This document shows, piece after piece, positions 23,529-34,970 of a stretch of 64,000 bases of DNA; the stretch's first letter is position 1; each line of letters starts with the position of its first letter. The notes under the pieces are model-generated. The model had not been told where the DNA came from. It saw only the letters and a program-made list of their open reading frames with translations, and made no database searches. A program made the translations under genes and the position numbers. The DNA comes from Puccinellia tenuiflora (lineage: Eukaryota > Streptophyta > Magnoliopsida > Poales > Poaceae), in the NCBI GenBank assembly GCA_012064385.1, contig QRDG01000518.1, forward strand, positions 487,055 to 551,054. The letters run 5' to 3'.

Positions 23529-24989
23529 ATGAGCACCATGGCACGAGCGCCGCCACGCCACCGGAAATCTCCGCCGATGCTCCCGGACGATCTCGTCGAA
23601 GAGATCCTCCTCCGCCTCCCTCCCGACGAGCCAGCGTGGCTCCTACGCGCATCCCTCATCAGCAAGGCCTGGGGCCGCGCCATCTCCAGCCCCGGCTTCC
23701 GCCGCCGCCTCCACGATTTCCACCGGACGCCCCCAGTGCTCGGCTTCCTCCACGACTGGGATGACAGGAGCATCTCGCACTTCATCCCGACCACGGCCTC
23801 GTCCTTCTCCCTCCCCGCCCCGGACTGGCGCTCATGGCGGGCCATCGACTGCCGCCACGGCCGCGCCCTCTTCCTCCCCGAGGACCAGGGTACTCAGGAG
23901 CTCCTTGTGTGGGAGCCAATTACGGGAACCCAGCGGCGCGTACCGGTGCCCTCGCTGTTCGAGAGCGTCAGGGTGCGCAGGAAGACCTTGAGCGGGAGCG
24001 TGGTGGAGATGTACCCAGGCGCGGCCGTGTTCTGCGCAGCGGATGGGTGCGACCACCGCGACTGCCACGGGGGGCCCTTCGGATTGGTCTTCGTCTTCAC
24101 TGACGACGTCACAGACGACGGCGAGGAGAAGGAGGAGGAGTTTGACATATGTGCGTGCGTCTTCTCGTCGGAGACCGGCGCGTGGGGCAAGCCGACCTTG
24201 ATGCAGAGCGAGCTCTCCATGGTATTTATAGATCATTACAGCGTGCTTGTTGGGAGGTCTCTACTCTACTTCATGTATGAAGATGAGTCGATTCTGCAGT
24301 ATGACTTGGCAAGCCACAGCCTGACCATGCTAGACCCACCAGACTACATGCCAGGCTCCTCCGTGGGGAGATTTAACATCATGCTCACGGAGGACGGTGG
24401 TCTGGGAGTTACTGATTACTCAAATCCGAATCTCAAACTGTGGACAAGGGAGGCGAGTGGCCGCACTGATGCACATTGGGTGCTGAGCCAGGTCATCAAC
24501 CTGGTCAATTTGCTCCCAATTGGTGCTCTCCTGGATGCAGGTAGTAGAGTGGAAGTGGTGGGATTTGCTGAGGGAACAAATACCATTTTCCTTAACACGG
24601 TCGCTGGCATCTTCACACTCGACCTGCAGTCGGAGAAGGCAAGGAAGGTGTGTGATAGGCATGGCTTCGGTAATTTGGTTCCAGTTGTCAGCTTCTACAC
24701 TCCTGTGCCCCGAGGCGATCCGCCTTCGTCGGGCCCTAGTCAGGAGGCAGGTGGTGAGGACGGGGGAGAGAAGGACAAAGCAATAGAGCAGCCGCAACAG
24801 CTCTTCAATAAAGGGTCCATTGCTATCGAGGAGGGGGACTTGGTCAAGACCAGGTTAGGGTTCTACTCCCTAACACCTCTCCGACTCCCAACCATGCCGA
24901 AGTGTGCGCACCGATGGATTGTAGAAAAGAAAAACTTTGAATCTGTTCGATGCTCTTTTGAATCAGCTGTTGCTTTCAGGTGTCCTTAA
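23529..24989 (+). CDS. F-box protein with beta-propeller-like domain and NASP-derived tail (copy C)
   Basis: The unspliced reading frame gives 486 residues from ATG 23529 (a second ATG at 23538 is equally possible). The F-box is at residues 17-60 (LPDDLVEEILLRLPPDEPAW, then KAWGRAISSPGFRRRLHDF). The body carries DCRHGRALFL, WEPITGTQRRVPVP, DHRDCHGGPFGLVFVF, VLVGRSLLYFM, LASHSLTML, LKLWTRE and VVGFAEGTNTIFL, a grass-expanded F-box family that serves as SCF E3-ligase substrate adaptor. After FYTPVPRGD the protein runs into LFNKGSIAIEEGDLVKTR, from the first NASP TPR, with about 15 codons deleted. A donor AG/GTTAGG ends exon 1 at 24853; splicing to 25648 stays in frame and gives an alternative C-terminus. 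Substrate unknown. Confidence 0.8.
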   Translation: MSTMARAPPRHRKSPPMLPDDLVEEILLRLPPDEPAWLLRASLISKAWGRAISSPGFRRRLHDFHRTPPVLGFLHDWDDRSISHFIPTTASSFSLPAPDWRSWRAIDCRHGRALFLPEDQGTQELLVWEPITGTQRRVPVPSLFESVRVRRKTLSGSVVEMYPGAAVFCAADGCDHRDCHGGPFGLVFVFTDDVTDDGEEKEEEFDICACVFSSETGAWGKPTLMQSELSMVFIDHYSVLVGRSLLYFMYEDESILQYDLASHSLTMLDPPDYMPGSSVGRFNIMLTEDGGLGVTDYSNPNLKLWTREASGRTDAHWVLSQVINLVNLLPIGALLDAGSRVEVVGFAEGTNTIFLNTVAGIFTLDLQSEKARKVCDRHGFGNLVPVVSFYTPVPRGDPPSSGPSQEAGGEDGGEKDKAIEQPQQLFNKGSIAIEEGDLVKTRLGFYSLTPLRLPTMPKCAHRWIVEKKNFESVRCSFESAVAFRCP

Positions 24990-25647
24990 TTAGTTGCTTT
25001 GAGGTTTATAGTTTGTGAGATGATCTCTAGGTGCATAGGTTTCTTGTGTTCGGCGTCGAGCATAACTCTTTGTGTTGGTGTTTGAGGGATTCGTCAAGCC
25101 TAATCAGCCGTTGGTGCTATTCCGTAGAAATACTTGGGAGTTAGGTAAATTGTGTTCGGCAGCAAGAACGCCTATGTGTGTTGATGTTTCATGGATTCAG
25201 AGAGTTCAAAGTTAGCCTTGGTGTCACTCCATAACAATACTTGGAAGTTAGGACCCGTGATTGTTTTGGCATGATGTGTGTTGCTTGCAATGAGCATCAC
25301 ATCAGTAGTGCACTCACTGGAATCATAAGTGTTATTCTATTTGAGAAATTGGTACGCCTCTCTAGTATTGGCTAGTAATAAAAATCTCATCGATGTGCAT
25401 TTGGTACTTCGTGATTCTACTTTATAATCTGTGCAAAGACTAGCTGGTTGTTAGAAAGGAACTCAACCGAGCAGAATTAGTACCTTGTGTCATCAAAATG
25501 GTTGATGGAATAATTGTAGTTGTGGTGCTCTATCTCAGATTACAGTACATTTCAATCTTTCATGGCCTTATGTTGTTGCTCTAACATTGATATATGCTCT
25601 GCAAAAAAAATGATAGACTGTTAATTTATGTGTTTGTTGTCACCTAG

Positions 25648-25885
25648 GGTACCAAGTCACGGAGAAGTTGCTCTCGAGCGTGCTAGCGTGGCCTTGCTAT
25701 ACAAAGCTCAAGCGATGAACAATCCTTTGGTTGATGTTCCCAAAAGTGCATCAAATGAAGAATTTGTGACAGGTGCAAAAAACCCTCTGGTAGCAATGGT
25801 GAGGATGCCGCTCCTCCTTCTCAGAAAGGTGAATCTGGCGAAGGTACTCTATATCAATGGCCTTTTCCTTGAGTGGTGGTGCTAG
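25648..25885 (+). pseudogene. NASP-like second exon of copy C
   Basis: After acceptor CACCTAG (25641-25647) the frame continues VPSHGEVALERASVALLYKA, then VDVPKSASNEEFVTG, matching the NASP segment after the first TPR. A deletion around 25778 shifts the frame: the NASP-like GSNGEDAAPPSQKGESGE is encoded in another frame (25792-25848), while the spliced frame ends at TAG 25883-25885. Splicing from 24853 keeps the Arg codon intact (AG from exon 1, G here). Later NASP exons were not found. Confidence 0.6.
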
Positions 25886-27120
25886 GACTGCCCCACTGTC
25901 TGGTGAAATACGTGATTTTTTCTTAAGTTTGCATTGCTCTCTAGGCTGTCATACGAAATTTCACTTGTATGGAATAGTTTCTCAAAGACTTTTTTTTGGA
26001 TCAACTGAGCCCCAGTTTCTGAAAGCAGGAAAGCATGTGTTATAGATTGACCATATTTTGAACATGTGTTCCATCCATATGGCAGTTATTCTCCCTCTAA
26101 ATTTATGTATGTATATTTATATCAATCTTACCTGTCACCTGGAAATTATCTGTCTAAATAGTGTACTTTCATAAGGTAGATTTACTACATACTAGCTCCT
26201 TTGTTCAGCAATCATGTGTTTCCATAGTTACGCAATAAAGTGTGTAGTCCGTGTCCCTCATTAAATCGGAATTATTTTCTTTTAAATGCACCAACATATT
26301 TGTTGGGTAAAGTCTGTTTTCAACCTTAAATTTGCATTGGATTGTGATTTAGGGTTTGATTCAGACTACTCATACAAAATCGTTGTTTTAAAAGATTTTT
26401 CTTATATTATTATGATCATGTTGTAATGATTAAGTTGAGACATTTTTATCGCGTGGTTCTGTTTCTAACAAGAGCACTGATATAGTTGCTGATTTGGGGA
26501 AAACTTAAATGACAACAATAGAAGCACTAGAAATACTGTAAATAACCTTGGATTCGTATCAAATGAGACTCCATGTTCATGCTGCCTCAATGGTCAGTTT
26601 TTTTATGTGTACAAAGTTAGGTAGATAGAAGATGTTGTCATTCATAATTTTATATGTTCATTTTTTTTAGAATTGCATACGATAGTTGCTTTCATCTACT
26701 TCTATTTACTCATCCAGTGGTCCATCAGTAGGTCCCCGCGGAGAGACGATGCTCATTCGTTGTTTGCTAGCTGTGTAGCATACCTTTCTATCATGTTCTA
26801 AATCCTATTGCAAATGCTTGCCATGCTCAGAAAAATACTGACATTGTTTGCTCTTTGCTTGTTGTGGTGCGACAGTCATATATTTGCATTAGTCTTGGAG
26901 GGTTGTAAGCTGTACTGACATTTCAATCTGTTGCCATGTGCTGCCAGTGCTACGCTGATGGTCAGGCTGCTGGATGCTTCACAAGTCATCGGCGTCTTCA
27001 GTAGGATCTGTATCTTTTTTTCGTGGCAATGTAGCTAGGAGTCGAGACTAAAGTCTGACAAGAATTAAGGCACCAAGAGTGGAGGCCGCGGCACCTCAAA
27101 GAAGTGAATGTTGCGTCTCA
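25886..27120 (+). pseudogene. Intron and 3' region of copy C with decayed terminal exon
   Basis: Mostly intron-like AT-rich sequence. Near the end, GGCACCTCAAAGAAGTGA (27090-27107) matches the ZMAT2-like Gly-Thr-Ser-Lys-Lys-stop end preserved in copy E. Sequence on both sides also matches copy D in inverted orientation out to about 27300. Confidence 0.45.
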
Positions 27121-27612
27121 AGATTGCGTCGCAACTGGATTCGATGATGGAAGAACTGCAGAGTGGGGATTAATCTCCCAGGTCTCGAAAACTCTCTGTC
27201 ACTGCTACCTGTACCTGGTAGTCTCTGTGGAGTAATGCTTAGCATTGGAACAATTCAGACTCTGTTGTTGTAAGAGAGTGATCGTTTGACAAGCATTTCA
27301 TGAGCTACTTTGTGTAATTGTAATACTCCCTTATGCCCGGTGTTTAAGTCCCATTTAACGTTTCACTGCGATCAAGGTAGCACGGTATTGGGCTTACGAT
27401 TTTTTCTCGACCAGATTTCCTCCAATCACGTCACTGTTTAAGTTACGCCAAGAGTACATACATACATAATATGTACCATCAGGATTGGAGAGTAATTTTG
27501 GGAATTATGCTCGTGTTTAAGCTAAGCCAAACAGCACGTACGTAAGTTGCTTCCAACAAGACATACTGTACATCATAGGATAGCTCAATGCATATTGTGC
27601 TGCATGCCCAGG

Positions 27613-29641
27613 TCATCTCATTTGGCTGTGCTTGAATGCCGGGAAAAAAGGACTATGTTGGACGTTGTGTTGTCGCTCGCGCCACCCCTGTCTGAACACC
27701 TCCTCGATCTCCTCCAGCGGCCGGCCCTGGGTTTCCGGGCAGAAGAAGTAGAAGAATGCGGCCGCGCCCACGGACAAGAATCCGAAGAGGAAGAAGGCGC
27801 CGCCCATGGTGATCGCGTTGGACAGGGAGATGAAGGTCAGGGCAACGGCGGCATTGGCGACGCGATTGAAGGCCACGCCGACGCCGACGCCCTGCGCGCG
27901 CAGCCGGAGCGGGATGACCTCGGAGCTGTAGGCGCCCGTGATCGGCCCCAGGCCAATGGAGAACGAGGCCACGAATGTGAAGACCGAGGCGATGGCCGCC
28001 CACGGCCACGGCACGTCCTGGTTCGGCCCGGAGTGCTCGATCACGGTGAGGCTCAGGCCGAGGCAGGAGAGCGAGACGATGACGCCGGCGAGGCTGAAGA
28101 GGTATAGGCCACGCCGTCCGACACGGTCGACGAGGAGGATGGCGGTCAGGATGAAGACCGTCTTGGCCAGCCCCATCCCGATGTTGGCGGCGAGGATCTC
28201 GTTCCGGCTGGCGATCCCGACGGCCTTGAACACGCGCGCGCTGTAGAGCTGCACGCCGTTGATGCCGCTGAGGTGCTGGACGAAGAGGACGCCCATGCCG
28301 GCCACGAGCATGCGGCGCACGGGCGGCGTCGGGTGCAGGAACATCTCTTTCCAGACGCCCAGCCCGCCGCTCCCCTCCTCCGGCGGCGCGGCCTCGCTCC
28401 ACAGGACCTGAGCCTCCTCACCGACGGCGCATAGCTGCTGGAGCACCTCGAGAGCCTCGTCGACGCGGCCATGCATGACCAGCCACCGGGGCGACTCTGG
28501 CAGGAAGACCGCCCCGATGGCGAAGATGGCGCTGGGGAGCGCGCTGAGCCCGAGCATGGCGCGCCAGCCGTAGGACAGCGGCAGCCTGCCGAGAAAGTAG
28601 TTGGCGACGTAGCCTATGAGGATGCCGGAGTTGATGCTGATGTCGGGGATGGAGGAGAGTGAGCCCCGCGTCTTTGCGGGCGAGATCTCGGCCGCGTACA
28701 CCGGAGCGGTCGAGAGCGCATAGCCCACGGCGACGCCCGTGACACAGCGGCCGGCCATTAGCATTCCAAAGCTGCCGGCGAGGCTCATCAGGACAGAGCC
28801 TAAGAAGAAGATCCAGGCGGCGATGGAGAAGGTGCGTCGGCGGCCGAAGTAGTCGGAGACGTGGCCGGACGTGAGGCAGCCGGCGACCGCGGAGACATTC
28901 ATAATGCCGGTCAAGAGTTGCACCTGTTCGTCGCTTATTTTGAGGTCCTCCTGGATGAACAGCATGGCACCGCTCATGACTCCGGTTACTGCATCATGCA
29001 ACCATCCAAAGCACAATGGAAATGTGAATTCTCTGCCGCTCCAAGTTTAAGTTCAAATAAAGGGGTATTTATAATACTCGGTCGGCTGAGGAATGAACTC
29101 TATTCCCCGATTAAAAGACGAAATTTTCATGTAAAATTGAAAAAATGGTTTTGACCGAGAAAAAAGTAATGTGCAGAAAATGGTTACACAAAAATTTGAA
29201 AGAAAATTACCACAATATGATTGAAGTCGGAAGAATTGTTTTTAGAAAAGTTACTTGTAGCTTTCTTCCAAACAAATATACGTTACACATAATTTCTTAG
29301 AAAGTTACCATCCGTTCCTAAATGTAAGATGTTTTAAGTCCCTCACATGTTGATAGAGTGTGTAATTGTTTATTAAATTTATACGTAGCTACATATGTAT
29401 AGTATACAAGTAAAAAAACAGAAAATGAAAAATTGCTACGCCCGAATAAAGAAAAATCACAGGATTCTTCTCTTGATTCGATGGCTATTCTCGCCGACTC
29501 AATGTGGAATAAGAAATAGAAAAAAGCTAAGTAAAGCACATATGTAGAGAGATATTTGATTTTAAACATACCATAGCCCGATATAATGGAGATGAAAGAA
29601 CCGATAATGCAGCACGACACGGCATAGTTGCCTTTGCCCAT
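27613..29641 (-). CDS. MFS polyol/monosaccharide transporter (PLT type), gene 1
   Basis: Exon 1 is 29641-29572 and exon 2 is 28988-27613, joined in phase 1 by a GT-AG intron, giving 481 residues. Family signs: the loop after helix 2 reads DYFGRRRTF, the central loop starts PESPRWLVMHGRVDEAL, the sugar-binding helix reads LSGINGVQLYSARVF, then DRVGRRGLYLF, and the C-terminus reads PETQGRPLEEIEEVF. These place it with H+-coupled polyol/monosaccharide symporters of the plasma membrane. Twelve membrane helices are expected. The helix-1 motif, GYDTGVMSGA in most relatives, is GYVTGVMSGA here, the Val codon spanning the intron. A tandem paralogue lies 2.7 kb away at 32342-33890 in the same orientation. 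Substrate is inferred only. Confidence 0.88.
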
Positions 29642-29699
29642 GTTGTCGCGTCAACTGATAAGGACTACCAGGCAGAAAATATAACTTGCATCCACAAGG

Positions 29700-30879
29700 T
29701 AGACGAGTAATTGAGTAGGATGGGTGGAGACGCGCGTCGCCTAGGCTTGACGCGCCTACCACCCAACCTTTGCTCTGCACGGTGCCGTCTCTCCCTGTCG
29801 GGAAGGGACATCTTATATAGCGTGCATACAGCTCAATAACGTCTATTTATAGACAAGAGGTTGCTCCCACGTTAGGGGTGTTCTATTTCGTTATGGGTAG
29901 TAAGTACAGTTAGACCGGTAATAGTTTGGTACGGCTATCCTTTTCTAGAACCATCATTTCACCTATTAGGTTAAAACGGTCCAAGAGAAAATACCACAAT
30001 GGTCCACAATTATTACGGGATTCAAACATAATTTTCACTCGTAGAACCCTTCCATCTACCAACGGTATGATTCTCGCGGGTCAAAAAGAAAAGAAAAAAA
30101 ATATGGTTCTCGCATCAAACTACAAGCCTATGATACACGTGAATTGTTGATTTAGCGAAATATTTCGAAGAGGTATGCTCCACTACACCCCCTTAAATAA
30201 GTTCATGATTTTTTATGCAAATCGAGGATGGACAATGAAACATATCCCTTCGTTGAAAGGGGCACTTTCGTCTTTTTGGCCTAACCCATGTCTTACCCCA
30301 CTCCTTTGTCGTTATTTGATGACCTATTATACCTCCTCCAAAATTGATTGTGATACTGATAGCACCGTGAAGAACAATTTTTGGTAACCACATCGGTCTC
30401 TCTTACCTCGCAGTGTCTCTTCCCGTAGAACATTCCCTGAATTATTTTCTAGGTACCTCGGGCAATCGGGCATCATCTGACATCTACAAATTCCTCTTGG
30501 CCGCCTGCAGCAACAATAGACGATATATTCATGCATATTACGTAAGAACTATTTGCACGTCCATGCCTAGTCGCCTTCCAGAAACATGAGCACAACAACT
30601 ACTTCAACATAATTCTCTTGCATATGTGAAGCTCCTGTAGCAGATACTTTTTCTGGGGGAGATCATTTTCTATCCCGCACATTGGTAATCTCACGGATTG
30701 GTTACTTTCTAGCTGGAGAGGCAGAAGGCGGCAGCAGCTAGGAGGCTATTTAGTCCATAGATCGCACTAGTACATCAAGGGATTAGACCGATACTGCATT
30801 TGGATCGGGCTTCTTGCTGCAGAATTGAATCTAACCTAGGGTCATCCAATTTCTGATAGAATTTGTGCAGAAACTAAAA
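29700..30879. other. Spacer upstream of transporter gene 1
   Basis: It holds the presumed promoter of the minus-strand transporter (just right of 29641) and AT-rich sequence. Within intron 1 of that gene, 29311-29345 resembles one end of a degraded Stowaway MITE (CATCCGTTCCTAAATGTAAG). No gene was recognised. Confidence 0.35.
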
Positions 30880-31035
30880 AAATGAGCTGGGCCTAGGAGG
30901 AACTGGGAACCGGATTTTTATAGAAGAAGCCCACCCGAATGAAAATTCGGGAAATTCTGCTCCACACCGGAGTCGAACTCTGGTTGCTAGGGCCGCCACT
31001 GTGACCCCAACAACTAGGCTACTGCCCGGTTCTCT
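30880..31035 (-). mobile_element. SINE-like element with tRNA-type Pol III promoter boxes
   Basis: On the minus strand an A-box-like TAGCCTAGTTGTTG (31021-31008) is followed 28 bases later by a B-box-like GAGTTCGACTCC (30980-30969). Spacing and order fit an internal Pol III promoter of a tRNA-derived SINE. There is no cloverleaf with an acceptor stem, so it is not a working tRNA gene. Ends are approximate. Confidence 0.5.
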
Positions 31036-31039
31036 TGTG

Positions 31040-32060
31040 CAGAAACTTCAAAACCTGACCTTTTGGCCCAAGTTTGCCAAATTTGTCTTAACTTTCCAAA
31101 AGCTTTGCTGGCGTGAATATTTCTCAGTTTTCAACTAATTTATTGAGTAAATTACTGGAATTGTTTCAAATACATAAAATAGTTTGATTTTTCATCAAAA
31201 TTTGCAACAATATGCCTCAACATTCAAACAACATTGGAAAATGGCTTAAAACTTTCCCAGAAATGAAATGACATATTGAGTGAATTACTATAATTTATAT
31301 TTAAAAAAAGGTTTAGTTTTTTGTTGTCAAATTTAGCCGAAATTCGCCAAATCTGCCTCAACTAAAATACATGTGATCTTACATATTGAGTAAATCACTC
31401 GATTTTCCAATTTCATTTTATAAAATTTTGTCCATATTTCCAAATTCGCTTGAACTTTTAGCAGGCTTTGCTTGCGTGAATATTTCCTAGTTTTCAAGTT
31501 ACATATTGAGTAAATTATTGTTTCAAATATTTTAGAAATGGTTAGATTTTTCAATTTTTTAAAACTCTAACAACTTTGAAAAATGGTCTAAAACTTCCCA
31601 TAAATGAAATTACGTATTGATAAAATTACTAAATCTTTTCATATCTTTTAAAATGTTTTATTTTTAGCAAATTTAGCCGAAATCTGCCAAATCTGTCTCA
31701 ACTTTCAAAAAGATATGAACTTACATGTTGAGTAAATCATAGGATTTTCCAAAAATAATAATTTTTGGTCTAAATTTGCCAAATTTGCCTCACTTTCAAA
31801 TGGCTTTTCAAATTTTCCTACACATTTTCAAAATATTAATTGGCATGTTGATTAGTTTGCTAGAATGTTTTCATATTTATATTTTATATTTTGATTATTT
31901 GTTCAATTTCGGCTGAAGTTTGCTACATCTTCTCAAATGAATGGGCAAAGATAATTGAATTTTTCCCATATTAGAACTAACATGACTAGTGAATTATTTG
32001 AATTAGAAAAAAGTTCAAGAATGTTCTGATTAAAATTACATTGAATTTTTAGATTTAAAA
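31040..32060. repeat. Degenerate tandem repeat, unit about 115 bp
   Basis: The word ACATATTGAGTAAATTA, or close variants, recurs near 31138, 31270, 31382, 31500, 31610 and 31727, with weaker copies near 31848 and 31985. Each is followed by blocks like TTTTCAAATTTT and TTGCCAAATTTGCCTCAAC. Spacing is 111-132 bp. It fills most of the gap between the two transporter genes. Confidence 0.65.
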
Positions 32061-32341
32061 ATAATAATGTTTAGTTATGCTCGTGTCTCGATCATCTGAT
32101 GTGTGGGGATCCTAGCCAAGCCCACATACCTGTATGAAATATGGGACTCACCCTTCAGTTTTCCATTAAACTCCTAAACCTCAATTTTCGGGATTATTTT
32201 TCACCCCTACGGTCACCCATTCTTTGTTTCCTCTTTCACTTGAATAAGTATATTCCAAAATATCACACCGACTGAATGGCACCGACGATGGAACAACTTG
32301 GAGTATATATATTTTTCGTTACAAGTGAATGCAAGAAGCTG

Positions 32342-33890
32342 TCATCGCCGCGGGTTGGTATCATACACTGGCATCTCCACAGACGAAACCTGCTGCCGCT
32401 CCCGCCACCCGAGGCTGAACATCTCCTCGATCTCCTCCAGCGGACGGCCCTTGGTCTCCGGGCAGTTGAAGTAGAAGAAGACCGCCATGCACGTGGCGAA
32501 ACCCGCGAAGAGGAAGAAGGCGCCGCCCATGGTTATGGCGTCGGACAGGGAGACGAAGGACAGGGCCACGGCGGCGTTCGCCACCCGGTTGAGGGCCACG
32601 CCGAGGCTGACGCCGTGCGCGCGCAGCCGGAGCGGGATGACCTCCGAGCTGTAGGCGCCCGTGATGGGCCCCAGGCCGACGGAGAAGGAGGCCACGAAGG
32701 TGAACACCGAGGTGACGGCCACCGGGAGAGTCCACGGCGGCGCGTGGTGAGGCTCCGCGCGCCTGATGACGGTGAGGGTCGTGCCGAGGCAGGTGAGCGA
32801 GGCGATGACGCCGGCCAGGCTGGCGAGGTAGAGCGGGCGCCTGCCGACGCGGTCGACGAGGAGGATGGCCGACAGGATGAACGCCGTCTTCGCGAGCCCC
32901 ATGAAGACGGTGGTGGCGAGGATCTGGTCACGGCTGGCGATCCCGGCCTCCTTGAACACGCGATTGCTGTAGAGCTGCACGCCGTTGATGCCGCTCAGGT
33001 GCTGCATGAAGAGGATGCCCACTCCGGCCACCAGCATGCGGCGCACAGGCGGAGTTGGGTGCACGAACATCTCCTTCCACACGGCGTTGCCACCACCGCT
33101 CTGCGGTGACGCCGCAGACACGGGGGCGATACGACTCCATAGCAGGTCGGCCTCCTCGGGCGTGTCAGTCAGCCGCCGGACCACCGCCACCGCCTCCTCG
33201 ACGCGGCCATGCATGGCCAGCCACCGGGGCGACTCCGGCATGAAGAGCACGGCGAGGGCAAGCACGGCGCTCGGGAGCCCGCCCATCCCCAGCATGGCGC
33301 GCCAGCCTTGGGCGAGCGGCAGCCTGCCGAAGAAGTAGGTGGACGTGTACCCGGCGAGGGCGCCGAGGTTGATGCAGACGTCGGGCGTGGCGGCGAGCGA
33401 GCCCCGGGTGGCCGCGGGCGCGATCTCCGTGGCGTACACCGGCGCGATCATGAGCGCGTAACCGACACCGATGCCCGCGGCGCAGCGTCCCGCCATGAGC
33501 GCCGCGAAGCTGGTCGCCTGACTCATGACCCCAGAGCCCACGACGAAGAAGCACGCCCCGACCGTGATGGTGCGGCGGCGGCCGACGTAGTTGGAGACGT
33601 GGCCCGCGGTGAGGCAGCCGACGAAGGCGCACACGTTGAGGATGCCGATGAGGAGCTGCACCTGCGTGTCCGTCAGCTTGAGGTCCTCCTGGATGAAGAG
33701 CGACGCGCCGGCCATCACGCCCGTCTCTGCACATATCGAAACCATGGATGCATCAAAGTGTTAAAAGAAAATCGATTTTGATTTCTTATGAAAATAGAAG
33801 AGAACGCAAATATATACCGTAGCCGGAGAGGATGGAGATGACGGAGCCGATGAGGGAGCACGCCACGGCATACTTGCTGTTCTTCCCCAT
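32342..33890 (-). CDS. MFS polyol/monosaccharide transporter (PLT type), gene 2
   Basis: Exon 1 is 33890-33818 (starts MGKNSKYAVACSLIGS) and exon 2 is 33726-32342, joined in phase 1, giving 485 residues. The intron position matches gene 1. Motifs: GYETGVMAGASLF across the splice, NYVGRRRTI, PESPRWLAMHGRVEEAV, LSGINGVQLYSNRVF, DRVGRRPLYLA and PETKGRPLEEIEEMF at the C-terminus, as in plasma-membrane H+/polyol symporters. The Asp usual in the helix-1 GYDTG motif is Glu here, a milder change than the Val of gene 1. Gene 1 and gene 2 are clearly a tandem duplication, and this copy looks the more conserved. Substrate is not readable from sequence. Confidence 0.9.
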
Positions 33891-34194
33891 GATCGATCAA
33901 CGGCCGGCCGGATAATTGTTTGAACTAACTTACTAATTGAGCAGGATTGCTCGCCGGCCGGCGGGGCAATTGAGCAGGATGGACGGAGACGCGCGCGGCC
34001 GGAGCTTCGCGCGCCTACCACCCAACCGCTGCTGTCTACGGCCTCTCTCCGGGCATCTTTTATAGGGCAAGCATGCAGATGCAGTGCCATGTTTAGACAA
34101 GAGGAGGTCGATCCTAGCTGGCCGATTTGTGGCCCTCGGTCGTCGTACTATTAGTAATTCGTTTTGACTCATATATATAGGTTACGGATTTGCT

Positions 34195-34545
34195 AATTCT
34201 CAGGCGCCTGATTTTTTCTTATGTCTCAGTCACACACAAAAATGTGCATGAGTTGCACTTTTCTGTGAATTGCACTTTTCTGCCAAAAAAGTGCAATTCG
34301 TTCTAGTTGCACTTTTTATGAGGTGATTTAGACTTAAGAAATTCTCAGTCGCCTGATTTTTTCTTATGTCTCAGTCACCCACAAAAATATGCATGAGTTG
34401 CACGTTTCTGGGAGAACTGTGCAACTGCACTTTTCTGCCAGAAAAGTGCAACTCGTTCGAGTTTCACTTTTTTTTTAACTGCAGTTGCACTTTTCTAGGT
34501 GATTGAGACTTAAGAAATTCTCAGTCAACTGAGACATAGGCAAAC
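34195..34545. repeat. MITE-like tandem unit with CTCAGTC..GACTGAG inverted ends
   Basis: Two related units (from about 34195 and 34339) each begin TTCTCAG.CGCCTGATTTTTT and contain CTTATGTCTCAGTCAC, AAAAAT.TGCATGAGTTGCAC and several TTGCACTTTTCTGCCA words. The end reads CTCAGTCAACTGAGACATAG, an inverted match to the start. It probably reflects a small transposon inserted beside or within its own copy. Confidence 0.5.
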
Positions 34546-34728
34546 CCTATAGGTTAATAACGACCAGCTCAAAACCTGGGCCAAAATGTTTGGCTAATTC
34601 AGCCGCATGATAATAGTTTACCAGCAGAGGTGTAAAGGACCGTTGTATTCAGCTCATGTCTATGTTCCGGTTGAGAAACAGGGGAAAACAGGGTATTTAC
34701 AGCACAATAGTTTGTTCTATATATCAAA

Positions 34729-34741
34729 GATGGAACGGTTT
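34729..34741. repeat. Left target-site duplication of the full-length LINE
   Basis: GATGGAACGGTTT here is repeated at 40531-40543, immediately after the LINE poly(A) tail. With the preceding AAA the match may be 16 bp. Confidence 0.9.
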
Positions 34742-34970
34742 AGCCACTGGTTGTGTGAGAAGTACCCCTAGGGTTTTGTCCTCCCGTCTGGCGATAGGCG
34801 GCGAGTCCACGTCAATTTCCCTGGTCTCCGATCATCTCTTGGATCGGAGTCCTCTTCTCGTCCAGCTTCGGGTGATTTAATCCCTGTTCCGTTGCTGGGT
34901 GTGTTTTGTCCCTTTGCTCGTCCTGTGTTCATACATCACGGACGGCTAGGGTTTGTTTTTCCTTCCTACG

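Noticed and set aside
22916..23845. 309-codon minus-strand open frame
   Set aside because: It crosses the start of F-box copy C and translates GC microrepeats; no family match.
27547..28107. Plus-strand 186-codon open frame
   Set aside because: Antisense shadow of transporter gene 1.
30960..31035. Possible tRNA gene
   Set aside because: Pol III boxes are present but there is no acceptor stem or cloverleaf, so SINE-like is the better reading.
31040..32060. CRISPR-like repeat array
   Set aside because: Units are long, diverged and unevenly spaced, and the DNA is plant nuclear.
32276..33109. Plus-strand 277-codon open frame
   Set aside because: Antisense shadow of transporter gene 2; composition and lack of any motif argue against a gene.
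34195..34545. Riboswitch or terminator-like hairpins
   Set aside because: The inverted words are better explained by transposon ends.
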